Of a stretch of DNA of 64,000 nucleotides, positions 36,362 through 45,748 are shown piece by piece. A program made the position numbers and the translations under genes. Every line of letters begins with the position of its first letter. Positions within the stretch are counted from its first letter, which is position 1. This DNA is from Streptomyces sp. 2114.4 (GTDB taxonomy: Bacteria > Actinomycetota > Actinomycetes > Streptomycetales > Streptomycetaceae), in NCBI RefSeq assembly GCF_900187385.1, contig NZ_FYEY01000001.1, positions 62,001 through 126,000 of the forward strand, written 5' to 3'. The notes below the pieces were generated by a model. That model was given only the letters and a program-made list of their open reading frames with translations, was not told the origin of the DNA and ran no database searches.

Positions 36362-36377
36362 CCGTTCACGGCAGAGC

Positions 36378-36409
36378 GCCCCGTTGGTCTGCGCACAGGC
36401 CAACGGGGC
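36378..36409 (+). terminator. rph terminator
   Basis: GCCCCGTTGG (36378-36387) pairs perfectly with CCAACGGGGC (36400-36409), 12-base loop, 17 bases after the rph stop and before the convergent hydrolase. Confidence 0.75.
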
Positions 36410-36477
36410 CTCTTCACGTCCGCATGCGAGCAGCAGGAACCGCGCGAAGGCACGCTTCGTGAACTGTGCCGGGTGCT

Positions 36478-37332
36478 TCAGCCGGGCAGTCCTCGAACGA
36501 ACCCGGCGACCACCGCCGCCACCGCTTCCGGAGTCTCCATGGTCATGGGGTGAGTGGCGTCGATCCGGTCGACGCTGACCGTCGGCCGGGTGCGGGAGAC
36601 CGCATCCAGCTCGTCAGCGACCTCTCGTGCGAACCGGGAAGTGAATTCATCGAACCACTCCATGCCGGGCGCAGGCGGTAGCTGTCGGCCGGCCTGTACC
36701 AGCAGCAGCGGGCGGTCGACCCCCTCCAGCCATGCGGCGACACCGGGCGCGCCGAGCCTGTGGAGTTCGTCGACAATCTCCAGCGGCGCCGGCCGTTCCG
36801 GCAGCGTCTGCCACGTGCCGTCGGGCAACGGGCGTGCGGCCGCACGGGCGGCGGGCGCCGCCCGGTCCGCGGGAATCCCGAACCGGGCGCAGTTGAGGAC
36901 CTGCTCCTCGATGTACTCGGGTGGCGCGATGACCCCGGCCGACGCCAGCAGCCCCTCACTCACCCGGTCGGCGCCGGGGTACTCGCGTCCCCACCAGAAG
37001 CCGTCGAGATTCACGGCGGCTCGGGTACGGTCCGGGTTCGCCCGGGCGTACTCGACCGCGACCAGTCCGCCGAGGGAATGGCCCACCACTACGGCCTCCG
37101 GCACGCCCTGCGCGTCGAGTGTGTCCGTGAGGTGCCGCACCACGGCGGGGATGGTCCAGGGGGAGATAGCGGGAGAGCGGCCGTGTCCGGGAAGGTCGAC
37201 GGCGAGGACACGGTGGCCGGAGGTGAGCTGGGCGGCCGAGGCGTCCCAGTCGGCGAGCGACCTTCCGTAACCGTGCAGGAGCACCAGTTGAGGGCCATCG
37301 CCCCCGTAATCATGAACGTGTAGGAGTGTCAT
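36478..37332 (-). CDS. alpha/beta hydrolase
   Basis: 284 aa. Typical alpha/beta fold start VLLHGYGRSLADWD (HG oxyanion motif), nucleophile elbow VVVGHSLGGLVAVEYA, and a C-terminal His in DRIDATHPMTMETPEAV. The insert FWWGREYPGADRVSEGLL forms the cap. It is close to epoxide hydrolase/haloperoxidase-like esterases, but no specific substrate can be given. No signal peptide, so cytosolic. The ATG at 37332 lies 160 bases from the divergent maleate-isomerase-like gene. Nothing links it functionally to rph, which converges on it. Confidence 0.88.
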   Translation of the reverse strand: MTLLHVHDYGGDGPQLVLLHGYGRSLADWDASAAQLTSGHRVLAVDLPGHGRSPAISPWTIPAVVRHLTDTLDAQGVPEAVVVGHSLGGLVAVEYARANPDRTRAAVNLDGFWWGREYPGADRVSEGLLASAGVIAPPEYIEEQVLNCARFGIPADRAAPAARAAARPLPDGTWQTLPERPAPLEIVDELHRLGAPGVAAWLEGVDRPLLLVQAGRQLPPAPGMEWFDEFTSRFAREVADELDAVSRTRPTVSVDRIDATHPMTMETPEAVAAVVAGFVRGLPG

Positions 37333-37495
37333 TGGGCCTCACTGTAGAGGGCGCACAGCCAATCGCACAGCGGGAATCAACCCCCGTCGCATGCGAAGTG
37401 CGCGCTCTGCGCGGCGACTTGAGCGTGGGCCGCCGCCCAGCCGGCCCCAGCCGGGAATGCCACCGAGGCCCCGTTCGCACCACAGGTGAGAGACC

Positions 37496-38278
37496 ATGGT
37501 GGATGTGACAGACCCGAACTACGCGGATGTGACAGGCCTGAACCACGCGCAGGGTTCGCCCGTCCCGCACCCCCGGTCCAGGGTGGGGGTGGTTGCCTCG
37601 TTCGACTTCGACCGGGACCGGGAGATCTGGCGCTGGGCGCCGGAGACGGTGTCGCTTTTCCTCGCGCGTACCGACCCTGTGACGTTCTCCGACAACCTCG
37701 AACTCGTCTCGTCCCTCAACCGCCCCGGCTGCGTGGACCGGCCCACCCGTGAGGTCTGCGCGATCGGCTCCCAGGTCGTCACCTACCTTTGCACCGCGTG
37801 CAGTTTCGTCGGGGGCGCCGCCGGCGAACGGGCGCTGCGCACGGCCATGCGCACCGCGGGTGCCCCGCAGGCCCTGACCGCGGCCGGGTCGGTGGTGGCG
37901 GCCCTGCGCGCGTTGGAGGCGCGGCGCGTCGCCGTGGTGCATCCCTACGAGCCGCCGGTGGGCAGGCGACTGCACGCGTACCTGACCGGCGAGGGTCTGG
38001 AGGTGCTGTCCCTCACCGACCTCGGCCTGGGCTCCGTCCACGAGATCTACGATGTGTCCTACGAGCAGGTGACCGCGGCGGTCCGGGCCGGCGTCCACCC
38101 GCAGGCCGACGCCGTGTTCATCAGCTGCACGGCGCTGCCGACCTACGACCTCATCGCCCCCTTGGAGGAGGAGTTCGGCAAGCCCGTCATCACGGTCAAC
38201 CAGGCCACCATCTGGGCAGCGCTGCGCGCGGTGGGCGAGCGCGCCGTCGGACCTCGCCAGCAGTTGCTGAGTCTGTGA
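37496..38278 (+). CDS. Asp/Glu racemase superfamily protein (maleate isomerase / AMDase-like)
   Basis: 260 aa of the two-cysteine racemase fold. It has SRVGVVASFDFDRDREIWRW at the start, the first catalytic Cys region YLCTACSFVGG (about residue 100) and the second in FISCTALPTYDLIAP (about 207). These are the hallmarks of maleate cis-trans isomerase and arylmalonate decarboxylase relatives; true Asp racemases differ around the first Cys. Reaction: isomerisation or decarboxylation of a small dicarboxylate. The first 30 residues are extra to the family; later in-frame starts are possible. It is followed after 227 bases by a methyltransferase, on the same strand. Confidence 0.83.
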   Translation: MVDVTDPNYADVTGLNHAQGSPVPHPRSRVGVVASFDFDRDREIWRWAPETVSLFLARTDPVTFSDNLELVSSLNRPGCVDRPTREVCAIGSQVVTYLCTACSFVGGAAGERALRTAMRTAGAPQALTAAGSVVAALRALEARRVAVVHPYEPPVGRRLHAYLTGEGLEVLSLTDLGLGSVHEIYDVSYEQVTAAVRAGVHPQADAVFISCTALPTYDLIAPLEEEFGKPVITVNQATIWAALRAVGERAVGPRQQLLSL

Positions 38279-38400
38279 CCCCGGGGCCGCCAGGTCGCAG
38301 AGCCGCAGGGCCGCAGGGCCGCCGCCCAGGATCGACGCAGGCCGGCGGCCGTGCGCCACCGGCCCCGGAGGGGGCACAGCCGCCACCTCCGGCCTCGCCA

Positions 38401-38456
38401 CGTCCGTCCGTCCGTCCGACCGACCGACCAACCGTCCGTCCGTCCAACCGACCGAC
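38401..38456. repeat. tetranucleotide repeat, 14 units (CGTC/CGAC/CAAC)
   Basis: Fourteen consecutive 4-base units: four CGTC, three CGAC, CAAC, three CGTC, CAAC and two CGAC. It lies in the leader of the methyltransferase, 49 bases before its ATG. An 18-base part is identical to a repeat upstream of the GH35 gene at 51873-51890. Confidence 0.85.
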
Positions 38457-38505
38457 GCCATCGACACACCCCGGCTACCCACCCGAGCACGAGAAAGGCG
38501 CACCC

Positions 38506-39318
38506 ATGACACAGCAGCCGGCCACCACCCCGTACAACAGCGGCCTGTTGAGCAATGACGCCGACCGCGAACGTGACCGCTTGGAGTCCATCCAGCGCAG
38601 TGTCGACGCTTTCACCACCGGCGTCCTCGACCGCCTTCCCATCGAATCGTCCTGGAACTGCCTGGAACTGGGCGCAGGTACAGGCTCCATCGCCTACTGG
38701 CTCGCCGGACGCTGTCCGGACGGCCGCGTGGTCGCCGCCGATCTCGACACCCGCCACCTCGATGCGAGCCGGGCCGCGAATCTGGAGATCCAGGAAGCCG
38801 ACATCACGCGCGAGGACTACGCACCCGGCAGCTTCGACCTCATCCACGCCCGCTACCTGTTCTGCCATCTCCAGGAACGCGACCAGATGGTCGCGCGGGC
38901 CGCCGGCTGGCTCTCCCCCGGTGGCTGGCTCCTCATCGAAGAGCCCTATCACCTGCCGGCCGGCACCTCGCCCTTCCCCCTGGTCCAGCGCATCCTCGAC
39001 GCCTACCAGCGCACCTACCGCGAACACGGCGCCGACATGACCTGGGCCCGGGCCCTGCCTGCCCTCCTCGCCCGCAACGCACTGACCGAGGTGGCCTTCG
39101 CCGGAAACCTCGGCTGTATGGGCGGACTCGGCCAGGACCGCTGGCTCCCGCTCATCACCCAGGCGGCTCCCGCCCTCCTCGCCGACGGCCTGGTCACCGA
39201 GGCCGACCTGACCGAGTTCGCCACCCTGCTCAAAGACCCGGCGTTCATCGACATCCCGCAGGTCACCATCTCGGCATGGGGCCGCCGTCCCGGCACACAC
39301 CCGAACACGGAGGCCTGA
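38506..39318 (+). CDS. class I SAM-dependent methyltransferase
   Basis: 270 aa. The SAM-binding fold is visible: motif I CLELGAGTGSIAYWLAGRCP, acidic residue of motif II in VVAADLDTRHLD, DFDL-like motif in APGSFDLIHARYLFCHL, and post motif LSPGGWLLIEEP. It resembles small-molecule or TylF/UbiE-like methyltransferases of Streptomyces secondary metabolism; the acceptor is unknown. The ATG at 38506 follows GAGAAAGG (38491-38498). The leader carries a tetranucleotide repeat that may vary in length between strains. It may share a transcript with the maleate-isomerase-like gene. Confidence 0.9.
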   Translation: MTQQPATTPYNSGLLSNDADRERDRLESIQRSVDAFTTGVLDRLPIESSWNCLELGAGTGSIAYWLAGRCPDGRVVAADLDTRHLDASRAANLEIQEADITREDYAPGSFDLIHARYLFCHLQERDQMVARAAGWLSPGGWLLIEEPYHLPAGTSPFPLVQRILDAYQRTYREHGADMTWARALPALLARNALTEVAFAGNLGCMGGLGQDRWLPLITQAAPALLADGLVTEADLTEFATLLKDPAFIDIPQVTISAWGRRPGTHPNTEA

Positions 39319-39431
39319 GCGGGACGGGGAGGGCCGGTGCGGTCACAGCCTGGCGGCCGTTCGCCGCCCCGTGGGGCAACTGCCGTAGCGCGCCTTGCCG
39401 ACCTCCGGGCAATACAGCATAAATAAGGAGC

Positions 39432-42386
39432 ATGAGCGGAAATCCGGGTCGATTCCGGCGTTGGCTGAGCCACGCGCCCGGCCGTTCCGCCATTCCGGGC
39501 ACACCCCCTGCCGGGGACAGCACCGGCGACGACCAGCAGGGCGAACGCACAGCGGAGGCCGGAGATCCGACGGAAGAGGGCGGTCTTACCGGGGACGGTG
39601 TCCCCACAGAGGCCCGCGGCCCCGCGGACACCGGCGGCCCCCCGCAGGGCGAACCCCCCGCGAGCGCCGGAGGTCCGCAGCACATACGGCCCTCCTTGAC
39701 CACGCGCAGCGTCGCGGGGGAAGTCTTCCTCCTCCAGCTGGTGCTCGTGGTGCTGCTGGTCGCGGCGGCGGTGGTCGCCCTCGTCGTCCAGGCCCGGCGG
39801 GACACCATGACCGACGCCCGGCACCGCACGCTCGCCGCCGCCGAGTCCTTCGCGCACTCCTGGGGGCTCCAGGAGGCGCTGAACAGTGACAATCCGTCCG
39901 CGAAGCTCCAACCGCTCGCCGAGGCGGCCCGGAAGGCCTCCGGCGTCGATGCGCTCATCGTGTACAAGCTCGACGGGATCACCCTCACCCACAGCGACCC
40001 GCGGCAGATCGGCAAACACGTCATCGGCCCGTATGCCGAGGCCGCCCGGGGCAAGCCCTTCACCCGGACCTTCCAGGGCGCCCTGGGCCTCTCCGTGGTT
40101 TCCGCGGCCCCCGTCAAGGACGCCTCCGGCAGGGTCGTCGCCCTCGTCGCCGCGCCGGTCACGGTGGAGAAGGTGCAGAAATCGGTCAACCGGCAGCTGC
40201 CCATGTTCCTGGGCACCGCAGCCGTGGCACTGGCCCTCGCCGGAGGCGGAGCGGGGCTGGTGAGCCGTCGCCTGCGCCGGCAGACCCACGGTCTGGGACC
40301 GGCCGAGATGACCCGGATGTACGAGCACCACGATGCGGTCCTGCACGCGGTACGGGAGGGGGTCCTCATCGTCGGGCCCGACGGGCGGCTGCTGCTGGCC
40401 AACGACGAGGCGCGGCGGCTGCTGGACCTGCCGGCGGAAGCGGAGGGACGCCACGTCGGCGACCTGGGACTGGACCACCGCACCGCCGGACTCCTGGCCT
40501 CGGACCGCAGCGCCACCGACGAGGTGCACCTGGCCCAGGACCGACTGCTGGCCCTCAACAAGCGGTCCACCACCGCCCACGGGGCTCGCCAGGGAAGCGT
40601 GGTGACCCTGCGCGACACCACCGAGCTGAGGTGGCTGTCGGGGCGCGCCGAGGTGGCCCGGGAACGGCTCCGGCTCCTCTACGACGCCGGGGTGCGGATC
40701 GGCTCCACGCTCAACGTCGTGCGCACGGCCGAGGAACTGGCGCAGGTGGCGGTCCCCCGGTTCGCCGACATCGTCACCGTCGAGCTGCTGGACCCGGTCC
40801 TGAAGGGCGAGGAGCCGGCCGTGGCGGGTACCGAGCTGCGCCGGGCGGCCCTCGCCGGCCTGGCGCCGGACCATCCGCTCTACCCCGTCGGCGAGCTGAT
40901 CCGGTTCGTCCCGGAGCCCCCGGTGGGCGCACACCGGGGCCGGATCCGCTCGATGGTGGAGCCGGACCTGGCCGGCTCGTCCGCCTGGCGGTCCCAGGAC
41001 CCGGAACGCACCCGGCGCATCCTGGACCACGGGGTGCATTCCCTGGCGGTCGTACCGCTACGCGCCCGGGGGGTGGTGCTGGGACTCGTGGACTTCTGGC
41101 GGTCGGGGGGCACTCCGCCCTTCGACGACGAGGACCTGTCCTTCGCCGAGGAGCTGGCGGGGCGGGCCGCGGTGGGGATCGACAACGCCCGGCGCTACAC
41201 CCGCGAGCGCACGATGGCGATGACGCTCCAGCGCAGTCTGATGCCCCGCGGCCTGCCCGACCAGGACATCCTGGAGGTGGCGCACCGCTATCTCCCCGCC
41301 CGGGCCGGAGTGGGCGGGGACTGGTTCGACGTCATCCCGCTGCCCGGCGCCCGGGTGGCGCTGGTCGTCGGCGACGTGGTCGGCCACGGCGTGCACGCGG
41401 CGGCCACCATGGGCCGGCTGCGCATCGCCGTGCACAACTTCTCGGCCCTGGACCTCTCCCCCGACGAGCTGCTGGGCCACCTCGACGAGCTGGTGACCCA
41501 TCTCGATGTCCAGGACGAGGACAACGATGAGGGACCGGCGATCACCGGCGCCACCTGTCTGTACGTCATCTATGACTCCGTCTCCGGGCGGGTCACCGCG
41601 GCCACGGCCGGTCATCCGCCGCCGGCCGTGGCCTACCCCGACGGGACGGTGGAGTTCCTGCACCCTCCCGTCTCTCCGCCGTTGGGCCTGAGCACCGGCC
41701 TGCCCTTCGAGTCCACCGAGCTGTCGCTGCCGAAGGGCTCGCGGCTGGTGCTCTACACCGACGGGCTGATCGAGAGCCGCAGCCGCGACCTGGACGCGGG
41801 ACTGGAGGCACTGCGTGCGGCCCTCGCCGGACCGGACCGTACGCCGGAGGACACCTGCGCCGCCGTCATGCAAGCGCTGCTGCCCGCCAGGCCCGCCGAC
41901 GATGTCGCGCTGCTGGTGGCCCGGCCCCGGCGGCTGGGCCCTGCGGACGTCGCCGAGTGGGACGTCCCCCGCGACCCGGCGGCGGTGGGTCCGGTCCGCA
42001 ACGCCTGCGTCCGCCGATTGGAGGACTGGGGTCTGCAGCACATCGCCTACGGCACCGAGCTCATCCTCAGCGAACTGATCACCAACGCCATTCGCTACGG
42101 TGCCGAGCCCATCCATGTGCGGCTCCTGCGCACCCGGGGCACCCTGATCTCCGAGGTCTCCGACGGCAGCAGCACCTCCCCGCACATCCGCCAGGCGAAG
42201 GCCACAGACGAGAACGGCCGCGGCCTCTTCCTCGTCGCGCAGTTCGCCGAGCGCTGGGGCACCCGCTACTCCCCCAGGGGCAAAACGATCTGGGCCTCCC
42301 AGGCGATCGCCCCCGATGCCCTGCCCCCGGAAGAGGAGTCACCGGACCACCTCCTCAGCCGTTGGGAGCAGCTCGGGGGGTGGTGA
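39432..42386 (+). CDS. membrane sensor SpoIIE-type phosphatase with PAS, GAF and ATPase domains
   Basis: 984 aa. Pro/Gly-rich cytosolic N-terminus (1-85); TM1 about 99-119; an extracytoplasmic single Cache-like sensor (about 122-255, including ALIVYKLDGITLTHSDPRQI); TM2 about 258-277; PAS (about 296-395); GAF (about 430-590); PP2C/SpoIIE phosphatase (about 605-835; GVGGDWFDVIPL and VGDVVGHG metal motifs, LVLYTDGLIESR); C-terminal HATPase_c (about 850-965; LILSELITNAIRYG and ENGRGLFLV), like anti-sigma kinases. It would dephosphorylate STAS antagonists and possibly bind a sigma or STAS partner, converting an external signal to a sigma-factor switch. A STAS protein lies 1.9 kb downstream. Confidence 0.93.
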   Translation: MSGNPGRFRRWLSHAPGRSAIPGTPPAGDSTGDDQQGERTAEAGDPTEEGGLTGDGVPTEARGPADTGGPPQGEPPASAGGPQHIRPSLTTRSVAGEVFLLQLVLVVLLVAAAVVALVVQARRDTMTDARHRTLAAAESFAHSWGLQEALNSDNPSAKLQPLAEAARKASGVDALIVYKLDGITLTHSDPRQIGKHVIGPYAEAARGKPFTRTFQGALGLSVVSAAPVKDASGRVVALVAAPVTVEKVQKSVNRQLPMFLGTAAVALALAGGGAGLVSRRLRRQTHGLGPAEMTRMYEHHDAVLHAVREGVLIVGPDGRLLLANDEARRLLDLPAEAEGRHVGDLGLDHRTAGLLASDRSATDEVHLAQDRLLALNKRSTTAHGARQGSVVTLRDTTELRWLSGRAEVARERLRLLYDAGVRIGSTLNVVRTAEELAQVAVPRFADIVTVELLDPVLKGEEPAVAGTELRRAALAGLAPDHPLYPVGELIRFVPEPPVGAHRGRIRSMVEPDLAGSSAWRSQDPERTRRILDHGVHSLAVVPLRARGVVLGLVDFWRSGGTPPFDDEDLSFAEELAGRAAVGIDNARRYTRERTMAMTLQRSLMPRGLPDQDILEVAHRYLPARAGVGGDWFDVIPLPGARVALVVGDVVGHGVHAAATMGRLRIAVHNFSALDLSPDELLGHLDELVTHLDVQDEDNDEGPAITGATCLYVIYDSVSGRVTAATAGHPPPAVAYPDGTVEFLHPPVSPPLGLSTGLPFESTELSLPKGSRLVLYTDGLIESRSRDLDAGLEALRAALAGPDRTPEDTCAAVMQALLPARPADDVALLVARPRRLGPADVAEWDVPRDPAAVGPVRNACVRRLEDWGLQHIAYGTELILSELITNAIRYGAEPIHVRLLRTRGTLISEVSDGSSTSPHIRQAKATDENGRGLFLVAQFAERWGTRYSPRGKTIWASQAIAPDALPPEEESPDHLLSRWEQLGGW

Positions 42387-42737
42387 GGTCGTGGCACCGT
42401 GCCTGCGCCTGCGCCCGCTAACGAGCGGGGTACAGCCCTCCGCGGGTGGCGGTCACTCCCCCACCCGTGCTCTGCACTCGCCGCTGTGACCTGGCCCGAT
42501 CACCGCCCTGACGGGGACACACAACGGGCACAGTAGGCTGATTCGGACCATTCCTGCAGAGAGAAACTCCGGGCGGTGACCGACGCGGCGGGGTGGCGTC
42601 AGGACCGCCCCCGCGACAAGTCGTAGGCGGTCTGCGGGAGTGCCGGGGGCATCGTCCGCTCAGTGAGCCTTCGAGGCCCCTGGCGGACGTTCCCCCGTCC
42701 GGCGGACCTTCCCCCACTTGGCCCTGTTGGAGGCGTC
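42387..42737 (+). other. intergenic stretch upstream of the solute-binding protein
   Basis: No gene supported. It should hold the promoter of the solute-binding lipoprotein; the ribosome site GGAGG is at 42729-42733. No clear -35/-10 pair or operator was found. Confidence 0.4.
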
Positions 42738-43880
42738 GTGGCAACACATCATCGGGTCCGCGCAGGCGCCCTCCTGTGCTGTCTCGGCCTGGCGATGCCC
42801 GGTCTCGGTGCGTGCCAGGAAGCGGGACCCACCCGGCCGGTCGCGCCCTCCCGGGCCGAGTCCGCCGCGGAGGTGGGCGGGACGGCGGCACTGGTCAAGG
42901 CGGCGAAGAAGGAGGGCACGCTCAACACGATCGCGCTGCCGCGCCAGTGGGCCAACTACGGCGGACTGATCGACGGCTTCGAGAAGAAGTACGGCATCAA
43001 GGTCGTCGTCGACAACCCGAGCGGCCACAGCGGTCAGGAGATCGACGCCCTCAAGCGCTACCGAGGCCGAAAGCGCGCCCCCGACGTGATCGACGTCGGG
43101 GACACCTTCGCCCAGTCCGCGGCGCGGCAGAACCTGCTGGCCCCCTACCGGGTCGCGCAGTTCGACGAGATCCCGCCGGAGCAGAAGGACGCCGAGGCCC
43201 GCTGGTACAACAACTACGGCGGCTACATCTCGATCGGCTGCGACGCCGCCCGCGAGCGCACCTGCCCCGAATCCTTCGCCGATCTGCTCCGGCCGGAGTA
43301 CAAGGGCCTGGTCTCGATGAACGGCGACCCCACGGCAGCGGGGTCGGCCTTCGCCGCCGTGTACGCGGCGGCCCTCGCCAACGGGGGCTCGTTCGACAAC
43401 ATCCGGCCGGGCATCGACTTCTTCGCCCGGCTCGACAAGAGCGGCAACTACAACCGGGCCGACCCCAGCCCCGCCGCGATCGCCAAAGGCAGCACACCGA
43501 TCAGCATCGAGTGGGACTACCTCAACCTGCAGCACATCGACCAGCTCCACGGTACGGGCGTGAAGTGGGAGGTCTCCATTCCTTTCGACGGCAGCTTCTC
43601 GCAGTACTACGCGCAGGCGGTCAACAAGAACGCCCCCCACCCGGCGGCGGCACGGCTGTGGGAGGAATACGTCTTCAGTCCGGAAGGCCAGAACCTCCGC
43701 CTCGTGGACTACGCACGCCCGGTACTGATGGCCGTCATGGCGAAGAACGGCACCCTGAACAACGCCCTGGCCGCACGCCTGCCGACGGTCGAGGGCACAC
43801 CCCAGTTCCCCACCGAGGCCCAGCTGAACAAGGCTCTGCGCACCGTCCGTGAGAGCTGGGCCAAGTCCGTCGGCGACTGA
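42738..43880 (+). CDS. ABC-type extracellular solute-binding lipoprotein
   Basis: 380 aa. Signal peptide with lipobox: basic [10 protein letters not shown], hydrophobic [15 protein letters not shown], then Cys27. The mature part is a type 2 periplasmic binding fold of the iron/thiamine/putrescine kind: [60 protein letters not shown], and near the end [19 protein letters not shown]. The ligand could be Fe3+, a polyamine or a sugar phosphate. No ABC permease or ATPase accompanies it, so it either serves a transporter elsewhere or presents a ligand to the adjacent Cache sensor (inference). The GTG start at 42738 is chosen for the GGAGG and signal peptide. Confidence 0.88.
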   Translation: MATHHRVRAGALLCCLGLAMPGLGACQEAGPTRPVAPSRAESAAEVGGTAALVKAAKKEGTLNTIALPRQWANYGGLIDGFEKKYGIKVVVDNPSGHSGQEIDALKRYRGRKRAPDVIDVGDTFAQSAARQNLLAPYRVAQFDEIPPEQKDAEARWYNNYGGYISIGCDAARERTCPESFADLLRPEYKGLVSMNGDPTAAGSAFAAVYAAALANGGSFDNIRPGIDFFARLDKSGNYNRADPSPAAIAKGSTPISIEWDYLNLQHIDQLHGTGVKWEVSIPFDGSFSQYYAQAVNKNAPHPAAARLWEEYVFSPEGQNLRLVDYARPVLMAVMAKNGTLNNALAARLPTVEGTPQFPTEAQLNKALRTVRESWAKSVGD

Positions 43881-44091
43881 TCGCCCATCACCGAGCGAGC
43901 CCTCCGCATCGAGAAGAAAGCGTCACCCGTAACAACCTGGTGCGCCCCGCACGGATTCCCGGTCTCACTGTGACATTCCTCCACCGTCGGCTACCTTCTC
44001 ACCACCGCTCTCACCTGGGCATACTCCGCGCCTGCCGCCTCGCCCCGAACCGTCGTGGGGCGAGGGCTGGGCCAAGGAAGCCGGGGGAAAG

Positions 44092-44256
44092 ATGACATCG
44101 GAGACGGTTGGTGCGGGGGCCGCAGGCACGTGGTTGCTCGGAGACCTCACGGTCCACCGGATCGGTTTGGGCGCCATGCGCCTGACCGCGCGCGCCATCG
44201 GCCGGCTGCTTGGCGAATGCAGCGCATTCGTCGAGACTATGGGTGAACGTCCTTGA
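44092..44256 (+). pseudogene. aldo/keto reductase, N-terminal fragment
   Basis: The 54-aa frame starts MTSETVGAGAAGTWLLGDLT and continues VHRIGLGAMRLTAR, the first strand-turn of an aldo/keto reductase (usual G-T-W-x-L-G-x-L-x-V-x-R-I-G-x-G-A-M-R-L). Similarity stops after MRLT; the rest is unrelated and ends at 44256. All catalytic residues (Asp, Tyr, Lys, His) are missing. The 211 bases upstream show no other gene. Confidence 0.65.
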
Positions 44257-44276
44257 CGTGCTGCCAGGAGGTCGAC

Positions 44277-44621
44277 GTGCCAGCCATGCCCCCGCAGTCC
44301 GCCCGCCCGGAGCGCGCACCCGTGGCGCTCACCGAGGCTGACGAGCAACATGCCGTCCTGACGTTCTCCGGCACCCTGGACGCACAGGCTCTGCCCGAGC
44401 TGGAAGAACTCCTCAGCGACCGGCGCCTGCGACGGACAGACACCTGGGTATGGAACATGAGCGGCCTTGAGCGGATCGGCCTCGCATGCGCCTACGCACT
44501 GCTCCGCGCCGTCACCCATGCACCGGAAACCGTCGCCGTCACCGTCCACGGTGCCCGCCGCGCCGTTCAGCGCACCCTGCGGCATGCCGGTCTCGACACC
44601 GTCGTGACCCTCGAGGAGTAG
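44277..44621 (+). CDS. STAS-domain protein lacking the phospho-Ser
   Basis: 114 aa with one STAS fold: HAVLTFSGTLDAQALPELEE, strand TDTWVWNMSGLERIGLACAY, helix ALLRAVTHAPETVAVTVHGA, and VQRTLRHAGLDTVVTLEE. Anti-anti-sigma factors normally have D-S-S-G at the helix start, where Ser is phosphorylated; here the segment is ERIGLACAYALL, with Leu/Ala in place of the Ser pair. It may be constitutively active, or a structural or sensor STAS protein. The GTG at 44277 is chosen because AGGAGG ends five bases before it. It could interact with the SpoIIE-type sensor or its paralogues. Confidence 0.8.
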   Translation: MPAMPPQSARPERAPVALTEADEQHAVLTFSGTLDAQALPELEELLSDRRLRRTDTWVWNMSGLERIGLACAYALLRAVTHAPETVAVTVHGARRAVQRTLRHAGLDTVVTLEE

Positions 44622-44667
44622 CCGAGCCCGGCCATGGTGGGTGCTGCTGCAGGGGGCTGGTCGGTTG

Positions 44668-45633
44668 CTACGGCTGGTTCGCCGCCTGCTTGACGGTCCT
44701 GATCACTGGTGCCGTTTCGAGGTGTGTGACGGCGGGGAGCGCGGCGACCCGGGTGGTCAGGTACCGGTACAGCTCCCGTTGGTTCGTGCACACCACGCTC
44801 GCGTACAGATTGGTCGGGCCGGTCGTGGCGGCGGCGAACGCGATCTCCGGATGCCCGGCCAGCGCCTGACCGGCCTCCTCCAGGTGTGCGGGGGCGACCG
44901 AGAGCCAGAGCAGGGTTCGGGCGTGCACGCCGAACATGCGCCAGTCGACGTCGATGTCGAGATAGAGCAGGCCGTGTTCGCGCAGCTCCGTCATCCGGCG
45001 CCGGACCGTCGTCGGTGACCAGCCGGTCGCCGTGGCCAACTGCTCGAACCCGGCCCGGCCGTCGGTGGCGAGGAGGGCGAGGAACTTGCGGTCACCGTCG
45101 TCGAGTCGCACCGGCCCTTCTCGGTGCGGCACCGGAGGCGGGAGCAGTCGCTCGATCGCCTCCTCGTCCAACGACCCGAGTTTTGCGATCAGGTTGTCAG
45201 GGCCACCGTAGAAGGCGTGCAGCACGGAGTGCGCGGTCACGCCCTCCACGCGCGGGGTGCGGGGAAGTTTGGCCAGCAGCAGTGCCTCGCTGTCCGCCTC
45301 GCTCTCGGTCCGGACCACGCAGGTGATCTCGGTGCCGCCGGAGCTGAGGCTCACCCACGACGTGTCGGGGCGTCTGGCCAGCGCCTCGGCGACCGGGAGC
45401 GAGGCGCTGGGAGCACATCGCACCCGCAGGAACCACAGGATGGCGCCCAGCGCGGTGGGGTCGACCCCGCCGAGCACCCGTACCGCCCCGGCCGACCGCA
45501 ACCGGGCGTAGCGCCGGGCGATGGTGCGATCCGAGACGCCGAGAACGTCGGCGATGGTGCTGAACGGGGCGCGGCCGTCGATCTGCAGGGCGTGCACGAG
45601 CCGTCGGTCCAGCTCGTCGTAGTCGGATTCCAC
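44668..45633 (-). CDS. double Lrp/AsnC-family regulator
   Basis: 321 aa, a tandem Lrp. First HTH ESDYDELDRRLVHALQIDGR, STIADVLGVSDRTIARRYAR; second HTH VRLDDGDRKFLALLATDGRA, LATATGWSPTTVRRRMTEL. Between and after are RAM-like ligand domains (TSWVSLSSGGTEITCVVRTE; FAAATTGPTNLYASVVCTN). Many actinobacterial Lrp relatives of this length control a divergent oxidoreductase, and here the divergent gene is a flavin hydroxylase 115 bases away. The GTG start at 45633 gives the expected N-terminus, though there is no strong ribosome site. Ligand unknown, perhaps an amino acid or aromatic compound. Confidence 0.9.
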   Translation of the reverse strand: MESDYDELDRRLVHALQIDGRAPFSTIADVLGVSDRTIARRYARLRSAGAVRVLGGVDPTALGAILWFLRVRCAPSASLPVAEALARRPDTSWVSLSSGGTEITCVVRTESEADSEALLLAKLPRTPRVEGVTAHSVLHAFYGGPDNLIAKLGSLDEEAIERLLPPPVPHREGPVRLDDGDRKFLALLATDGRAGFEQLATATGWSPTTVRRRMTELREHGLLYLDIDVDWRMFGVHARTLLWLSVAPAHLEEAGQALAGHPEIAFAAATTGPTNLYASVVCTNQRELYRYLTTRVAALPAVTHLETAPVIRTVKQAANQP

Positions 45634-45748
45634 CGAACTGAAGGTAGGCGGTGTCAGATTCCAGCGCAATCGGGCCGGTTCCTGGCCCGGGTGGCTCGGC
45701 CGGCAGAGCGTTGCTCTTGTCCTGATCGACACAGTCAGAGGAGAGTTT

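Noticed and set aside
33371..36403. 1010-codon open frame on the minus strand
   Set aside because: Antisense shadow of rph, which has full catalytic motifs and a ribosome site.
39015..41039. 674-codon minus-strand open frame
   Set aside because: Antisense to the methyltransferase end and the SpoIIE-type sensor; no recognisable domains.
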